This document shows positions 6,521-10,955 of a DNA stretch of 10,955 nt, in pieces. The DNA comes from Dipetalonema caudispina (taxonomy: Eukaryota > Nematoda > Chromadorea > Rhabditida > Onchocercidae), in contig JABVXV010000750.1 in NCBI GenBank assembly GCA_013365325.1, positions 1 through 10,955 on the forward strand, in the 5' to 3' direction. Each line of letters opens with the position of its first letter. Within the stretch, counting starts at the first letter, position 1. The notes under the pieces are model-generated. The model had not been told where the DNA came from, ran no database searches, and saw only the letters and a program-made list of their open reading frames with translations. Position numbers and translations under genes: made by a program.

Positions 6521-8796
6521 CTAAAATATGCTAATATTAATATTAATAATATTAATAATTAGTGATATTAATTTAATGGAAAAATAAAATAAAATATGAA
6601 TTATTATAGCATAAAAGGATGAAAAAAATGATTCTTTTTTTTTTTTTTTCATTAATGAATAAAATAAATGAAATTTACTAAATAACTATTTCGATCAAAT
6701 TTTAATAAATGCTATTAATATAAAATAAACTTAAAATTTTTACTAATTAGTAACATAATAATACTTTTCACTGTTAATAATAACATGTCCAGTCCTTTTG
6801 ACGGTATGTTTCGGTTCAGTTATTATTGGGAAAATAGGAATTGAATAATGAATTTGACCATTTCGATCGATGTAACCACGAGTATTAATTTCAGCATCAG
6901 TGATATAGCTAAAGAAAGATTGGAAAACATTTTTTTTGAATTAGTTACAATTTTTAAAAATTAAATTATTGAATGAATATCAATTAGCATTCTTTTTTCA
7001 TCGATCGTCATCTTTATTTGATAATCATTGTATTGAAGCGTACAAAACAATGATTAACATGATAAAGATTAGAACGGAAAAAGAAGGAAAGAAAAATTAT
7101 GATTTTTGAATTAATTATAATTTTTGAAAGTTGAATTATTGAATAAAACGTTAATTAGTATTCGTCACTCATCAATTGTTTTTTTCTTTTAATTACTAAT
7201 TCTTATATTGAGGAATAGAAAGTAAAAAGTTAAAATAAATGGTCGATTGAGCCTTTCGTACATTTATAATTAGACTAATAAATGCAGTTAAATTTTAATA
7301 ATTTAAAAAATTAAATTTGTTTATTAGTAATCATTTTTAAACAATTAGGATTTTTTTGCTTTTTTTTTTTTGGAAAATAATTGACAAATGAAATTTATCT
7401 ACTTTTCAGCAGACGGATCAGGATTGCTTGGCCCATAATATGATCCTCGTTGAATTGTTTGCTTTGATTTTTTCATTTGAGCATTCATCGGTGGTTTATT
7501 TCGTCCACTGTTAGTATTAAAAAGTAATGAGAAATTTACCAAAATATTAAATAAACAAAACGATATAAAATTGTAAAATTTGAAGTTAATACTAAAATGG
7601 TTTACGAAATTAAACTTTGTTGTGTTTTAAAACTTTTAAAAAAAGTTTGTATTTATAAGAAAGAAAAAAAAGAAAAATTATTTCGAAGTTTTGATAATAA
7701 AAGTCATGCTATTTGAAAATTTCGAAATTGTTGGTTTTAATTTTGCAAAAAAAAAATAACGCTTGTAATAAAAAAAAAAAGTATTATAATTAAAAGTATT
7801 TTGAATATTTTGAAAAGATCATAATTGCTTCCTTTCTGTACATTATTTCATCTTTTTTTTTCCCATTTTGAAAATCTAAAATGAGTACTTAATTTCATTA
7901 TTTGTTAATCCTTTCTTTCGTAATTCCACTTCATCGAAATAACTTTTTGATTGTGAAAAAAAATCTTTCAAACGCTCACAGCTTAACTTTAATCGTCCAT
8001 TTTTTGATAAATTAGCATCGTTTTTTGATCTAAACATATTTGTTACTTATTATTTAATTTTACATTTTTTGAAATTAATTAAGCATTAACAAACATTGAT
8101 ATAGTTTGTTCAAAAAAATTAAAAAATTCCAGCAATTATTCAAACTTCTAAAATATATTTATTACTTCGTAAAAGAGACATTTTTTTTTTTTTCGTTAAT
8201 TACAAATTTTTTAATTTGACATATATGAAAAGAAAATTTCATACGTAGCATTCCGTTTGTATTTACGTGAATCTTTCAAATCGAAATGAGGATATAATTG
8301 ATTTTCTGATTTTTCTAGCGTAATTGTCGTATCATCTGTTGATATTTCAGGCTTTTTTCTGTTCCTTTCATTTGATCGAACTTCCTTACATAAATGCAAA
8401 AAGATATTTTATGAAAATTTTGAATGTATAGTTCAATATGAATATAATTTGAGATTGCATTAATTAGTCGTTAGTAAAAAAGATTATCCTTAATTAATGC
8501 ATATAGTTTACAAAATAATTGTAATGTTAAATAATTTGTAGAAATAAATCTGCAAAGAAAAAAAGATAGAACCATTGGTTATTTTGTTTAAAGTTAAACA
8601 AAAATTATGTGAGTAAGTTTGAAGGAATGATTAATTTCTCTTTGTTTCTTTTTTTTTTTTTTTTTTCGTTTTTTGTTGTGAAAAATTTTCACATCTTTAA
8701 AATAAACCGAATTACTATCAATCTATCGTTATGCTTATTGTTACTACAAATTACCCTGACATTAAATTTACGCGAAATTGCAGCTTTGTCGTCCAT
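6280..8796 (-). CDS. Gene A: hydrophilic protein of unknown function (6 exons, ~270 aa)
   Basis: I do not recognise this protein. Exons on the minus strand are 8755-8796, 8245-8384, 7889-8029, 7403-7507, 6765-6908 and 6280-6520. Every junction keeps frame (first phase 0, the rest splitting codons after base 2), for 271 codons including TAA. Residues 1-110 are rich in K, R, N, S and E (EVRSNERNRKKPEIS; SCERLKDFFSQSKSYFDE) and look disordered or helical. Residues 110-190 are mixed (GSYYGPSNPDPSAE, INTRGYIDRNGQIHYSIPIF). Residues 200-262 look like a compact beta-rich segment (GDIVGIVTCSVGD, RLDYQVYDDGRIYDLKCSDG). There are three Cys and no signal peptide or membrane span. The last residues (VALIFNNLKN) are AT-rich, so the coding end may lie at a weak GTCGCT donor (6312) leading to gene B exon 2, a 429-residue fused product. 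The 5' end is the least secure part. Confidence 0.65.
6518..6523 (-). other. NAGNAG tandem splice acceptor at exon 6
   Basis: The minus strand reads TTTTAGCAG at the intron 5 / exon 6 junction. Use of the second AG would drop one codon (N-S-E-R becomes N-E-R) without changing frame. Such sites often give both products. Confidence 0.6.
6532..6561 (+). repeat. TAATATTAA simple repeat in gene A intron 5
   Basis: About 30 bases of TAATAT/TAATAA units lie 11-40 bases upstream of the exon 6 acceptor, where a branch point would be expected. Confidence 0.7.
6765..6908 (-). CDS. Gene A exon 5
   Basis: The acceptor TTTCTTTAG and donor GTATTA bound YITDAEINTRGYIDRNGQIH through VKRTGHVIINSE. It ends two bases into a codon (AA), giving N with exon 6 or K with the candidate exon at 6026. 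Confidence 0.75.
6931..7216 (+). repeat. Diverged ~170-base tandem duplication in gene A intron 4
   Basis: The stretch from 6931 (TTTTTTTGAATTAGTTACAA, then AATTATTGAATGAA, CAATTAGCATTC and ATTGTATTGA) is echoed from 7101 (GATTTTTGAATTAATTATAA, then AATTATTGAATAAA, TTAATTAGTATTC and CTTATATTGA). The copies differ at many positions and by small indels. The first copy sits close to the exon 5 acceptor. Confidence 0.65.
7403..7507 (-). CDS. Gene A exon 4
   Basis: The acceptor TACTAACAG is strong and the donor is GTAGAT. The exon codes GRNKPPMNAQMKKSKQTIQR and GSYYGPSNPDPSAE. G+C is clearly above the introns. Confidence 0.75.
7889..8029 (-). CDS. Gene A exon 3
   Basis: The acceptor AATATGTTTAG and donor GTACTC bound SKNDANLSKNGRLKLSCERL through DEVELRKKGLTNNEI. 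It is in frame with both neighbours. Confidence 0.7.
8245..8384 (-). CDS. Gene A exon 2
   Basis: It codes EVRSNERNRKKPEISTDDTT onward to RKYKRNA plus two bases, with donor GTATGA. The acceptor TTTATGTAAG is poor for a nematode, since A precedes AG. It is the only AG between an in-frame upstream stop and the coding stretch. Confidence 0.6.
8649..8666 (+). repeat. T run, 18 bases, in gene A intron 1
   Basis: Uninterrupted T x18. It makes a plus-strand ORF here (8609-8800) look hydrophobic; that ORF is antisense to exon 1 and is not called. Confidence 0.85.
8755..8796 (-). CDS. Gene A exon 1 (start exon)
   Basis: The ATG at 8796 is immediately preceded by an in-frame TAA, so the frame starts here: MDDKAAISRKFNVR, then donor GTAATT. 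It joins exon 2 in phase 0. A different donor (GTAAAT) lies inside this exon but does not fit the exon 2 frame at its likely acceptor. A longer ORF in another frame overlaps it (8768-8908). Confidence 0.45.
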
Positions 8797-8908
8797 TTAG
8801 TGTATCAGTAAACAATAAATGACATTGGAATGAATTGAATGTCATATTTATGATGTACAAAATACATGCAAAAAATGCAACAACAACAACAACAAATACA
8901 TAAGCCAT
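8768..8908 (-). other. 46-codon ORF with a signal-peptide-like start, overlapping the gene A start
   Basis: From ATG 8908 the frame reads MAYVFVVVVVAFFACILYII followed by a polar stretch and TAA at 8768-8770. The five valines come from a microsatellite (CAA on the plus strand). It overlaps the gene A start in another frame. It contains a good donor (GTAAAT, phase 2) near its end, but exon 2 offers only poor acceptors (AAAG, AACAG inside the exon) in matching phase. It could be an upstream ORF, an alternative secreted first exon, or chance. Confidence 0.25.
8878..8895 (+). repeat. (CAA)6 microsatellite
   Basis: Six perfect CAA copies. Length variation here would change the number of valines in the overlapping minus-strand ORF. 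Confidence 0.9.
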
Positions 8909-9339
8909 TTGTTTTATTTGGCATGAAATACTAATTTTTTATTTCATTTATACTTTATATTGAATAATATCAATGTAATTTCACACTTTTACGTTACTTT
9001 ATTTAAATTTTTTGGTTAAAAAAATATTTTACATCAAATTTATTTATATAAAATGTGAATGAATGGTAAATTAATGCTATGAATTAAAATTATAACTTAT
9101 TGCAAAAATTTGCATAAATTTGACAAATAAAAATCTTGCAGAAATGTTAAAAATTTTTACCTGTTAATACTTTTCATTTTTGAATTGCAAATAATGTAAT
9201 ATTAAAATTTTATTAACAGAATTACAAATGTATAAAAAGATATGAGTGAAAAAGAAAATAATAACTGATGATAAATGATTAGGAAATAAATATTATAATT
9301 TTTTAAGAATACAACCTAATTTGCATAATTATTTTCCAG

Positions 9340-9548
9340 TATTTTTTAAATATCATCAAGCTTTTTCAATCAAAAATAAACCAAAACTAAGATCAGACAG
9401 TTTAGGAAATACTTTTAGGCAAATTAAGAGGAAAGAAAAAAAAGAAGCTATTAATATTTATAAAGTAAATAAAGTATCAAATAAAACTTTGTTCAAAGAA
9501 AACATTCCCAAAACAAACAATCAATTAGTGGGGCTCTTAATGGGATAG
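9340..9548 (+). CDS. Weak candidate: last exon or gene fragment, lysine-rich
   Basis: A good acceptor (ATTATTTTCCAG) ends at 9339. It is followed by an open frame to TAG at 9546-9548 (FFKYHQAFSIKNKPKLRSDS, FRQIKRKEKKEAINIYK, NIPKTNNQLVGLLMG). Composition is more protein-like than other unassigned ORFs, but no upstream exon or ATG was found on this strand. An 18-base A run lies about 70 bases past the stop, so a retrocopy remnant is one option. ORFs of this length arise by chance in this window. Confidence 0.25.
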
Positions 9549-9614
9549 CAAAATAATTATATCACATTAACTTTCCAAGACAAGTAAAAACTCTAAATGA
9601 CATGAAATTATTCC

Positions 9615-9632
9615 AAAAAAAAAAAAAAAAAA
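9615..9632 (+). repeat. A run, ~18 bases
   Basis: An A run follows the weak ORF at 9340-9548. Similar runs without an ORF nearby occur elsewhere in the window. Confidence 0.8.
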
Positions 9633-10135
9633 TTTACTGATAAAATTACTGTAAATTATTAACTAACAGAATTAATTAAAACAATAAGCTAAGATAACTT
9701 GTGTAAAATTAAAAATCCTTGTTTTATATGATTTAAATACGATAAAAGCTTTTAAAAAAAAGTGTCAAAAATGGTATATCACAAAAGTGAACTTTAATTT
9801 AAGTAATAAAAATTACAATTTTTAATTAATAAAAATTTGGATTTCCTCCGATTTAATGAAACAATCTACTAATTGATAATCTGTTGAATAACTGATAGCA
9901 AGCATAATCACAGTTGATATCTTATCTATTGAATAGATTATTGTAGTTTGATAGTACGTACTAAGAAATGCTTGTAGAAAAACAATCATTAACAACAATG
10001 ATAATATTTAAATTTTTATTTACAATAAATAAGCATGAACTAAAAATTTAACAATAAATTAAGCTAAGTAATAAAATGATTTGGTATTAAAATCAGCATA
10101 GAAAGATAAACAAAATTTTTGCTCATGAAAAATTG

Positions 10136-10156
10136 AAAAAAAAAAAAAAAAAAAAA
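10136..10156 (+). repeat. A run, 21 bases
   Basis: Uninterrupted A run; one of three long homopolymers in the 500 bases inside the right repeat arm. Confidence 0.85.
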
Positions 10157-10283
10157 CAGAAATTAAATGTTTATTAAATATATTATTAGTTAAAATTTTT
10201 AATCATTAATTTTTTTTGAGATATATTATTATTGCACAAAGATTTTTTGTTTACATTTTGAATAAAAATAATTTTAGAAACAA

Positions 10284-10300
10284 TTTTTTTTTTTTTTTTT
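10284..10300 (+). repeat. T run, 17 bases
   Basis: Uninterrupted T run. Lengths of such runs are error-prone in sequencing. Confidence 0.85.
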
Positions 10301-10570
10301 ATTTCTCACTTTTTTTCTTTATTTAAAATATGGATGAAAAGATAATTGATGATATATTTAAAATTATGTCTTTCAAATAAAATATACTTATAAATTAAAA
10401 TGGTAATAAAGAGTTAAAGGATAATAAAATTAGCATTTAATATCTAAATAAATTATATAATTGAGATGAAATGCGATAAGATTAATATTAGGAAAAATTA
10501 GTAAAAAGTAGTCGATGAATGAATGATATTTTCTCACATTTTTATAAGCATTCTATTCATCAAAAAAGTG

Positions 10571-10597
10571 AAAAAAAAAAAAAAAAAAAAAAAAAAC
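10571..10597 (+). repeat. A run, 27 bases
   Basis: The longest homopolymer in the window, ending about 58 bases before the right repeat arm. The left arm has no equivalent run at the matching place. Confidence 0.85.
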
Positions 10598-10655
10598 TAA
10601 AAGCAAATGGTATAAGAATAAATACACTTTCAATCATTCCATCTGGTTAGTGTAG

Positions 10656-10954
10656 TTGAATTGAACTATTTCCTTTGTTGTTTATTGTTTACGTAGGAAA
10701 CGGTTGAAACATTCGTCCCGTGATGTCTCAAATTATCGATATGTCTGATGATTTTTGGAATTATTGAGTGAGTACAGATAGAAATACAACGGTTGGTGTA
10801 TCCTTCTACAAAGATTCTTTAGCTGATGTGTTCTTTGATGAATGTAACGATTAATTTCTTTTTAATGTTTTTTGAATGTTTAGAATTTATCAAATTATTT
10901 GACATAACTTATTAAAGTCATTCCAATCCTTTCAACTTTATATGCAAACAGTTC
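10656..10954 (-). repeat. Right copy of the ~300-base inverted repeat
   Basis: This is the reverse complement of 2-298 with 9 substitutions and a 2-base gap by hand alignment. Similarity starts abruptly at 10656 and runs to the penultimate base of the window. Divergence is similar over the ORF-like inner part and the AT-rich outer part. Confidence 0.93.
10723..10854 (+). pseudogene. Broken short ORF in the right repeat arm, reading outward
   Basis: From ATG 10723 the frame reads MSQIIDMSDDFWNY, meets TGA (10765-10767), continues as VSTDRNTTVGVSFYKDSLAD then VFFDECND, and stops at TAA (10852-10854). Upstream of the ATG the frame is open back to another TGA (10705-10707), also shared with the left arm. 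A pyrimidine-rich AG (TTTACGTAG) lies 30 bases before the ATG. Of seven differences from the left copy in this frame, three are silent. It may be the relic of a host or element gene. No family recognised. Confidence 0.27.
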
Positions 10955-10955
10955 C

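Larger units (their letters stand above)
8909..10655. other. AT-rich flank right of gene A
   Basis: I see no supported gene apart from a weak exon candidate (9340-9548). The stretch contains small palindromes (atctattGaatagat at 9924-9938; AGTACGTACT at 9953-9962) and long A or T runs, densest just inside the right repeat arm. Confidence 0.55.

Noticed and set aside
8609..8800. Plus-strand ORF resembling a membrane protein
   Set aside because: Its phenylalanine stretch is an 18-base T run, and it lies antisense to gene A exon 1 and intron 1.
10705..10767. TGA read as tryptophan (alternative genetic code)
   Set aside because: The two multi-exon genes in the window fit the standard code with TAA stops, so decay is the simpler reading.
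2..10954. Maverick/Polinton-like or Tc/mariner-like element
   Set aside because: No integrase, polymerase, capsid or DDE transposase frame exists between the repeats, and the termini match no family I know.
1..10955. tRNA, rRNA or CRISPR array
   Set aside because: No cloverleaf-like G+C-rich segment, rRNA motif or regular direct-repeat/spacer pattern was seen.

Overview
The window is very AT-rich eukaryotic DNA (about a quarter G+C overall by eye), with many long A or T runs and small coding exons that stand out by higher G+C. Introns are GT-AG, 187-553 bases long, and mostly end in short T-rich acceptors such as TTTTAG or AACAG. Together these suggest a nematode nuclear genome, most likely a filarial or other spirurid. 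This rests on base composition and splice style only; no protein was matched to a known species.

Layout: (1) 2-298 and 10656-10954 are two copies of one repeat in inverted orientation, about 97% identical by hand alignment, and they form the two ends of the window. (2) 299-2938 is AT-rich DNA with small tandem repeats and no gene I can support. (3) 2939-4580, minus strand, is a four-exon gene (here 'gene B') for a basic, proline-rich protein of about 181 residues. (4) 4581-6279 is mostly noncoding; it holds a perfect hairpin, a small tandem duplication and a candidate alternative last exon. (5) 6280-8796, minus strand, is a six-exon gene (here 'gene A') for a hydrophilic protein of about 270 residues. 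(6) 8797-10655 is AT-rich DNA with one weak plus-strand exon candidate and three long homopolymer runs.

The exons of genes A and B were assembled by hand. Reading phase is conserved at every junction, which is the main support for the models. Neither product has a domain I recognise, so no function is assigned. A single 429-residue fused gene is also phase-compatible, through a weak donor in the last exon of gene A. I prefer two genes because gene B has its own ATG exon with a strong donor, and gene A has a stop followed by an AATAAA.

The most unusual structure is the pair of roughly 300-base inverted repeats around a 10.4 kb interior. They could be the ends of an unclassified element, an inverted segmental duplication, or repeats at which an assembly contig stopped. 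No transposase, polymerase or integrase was seen between them.
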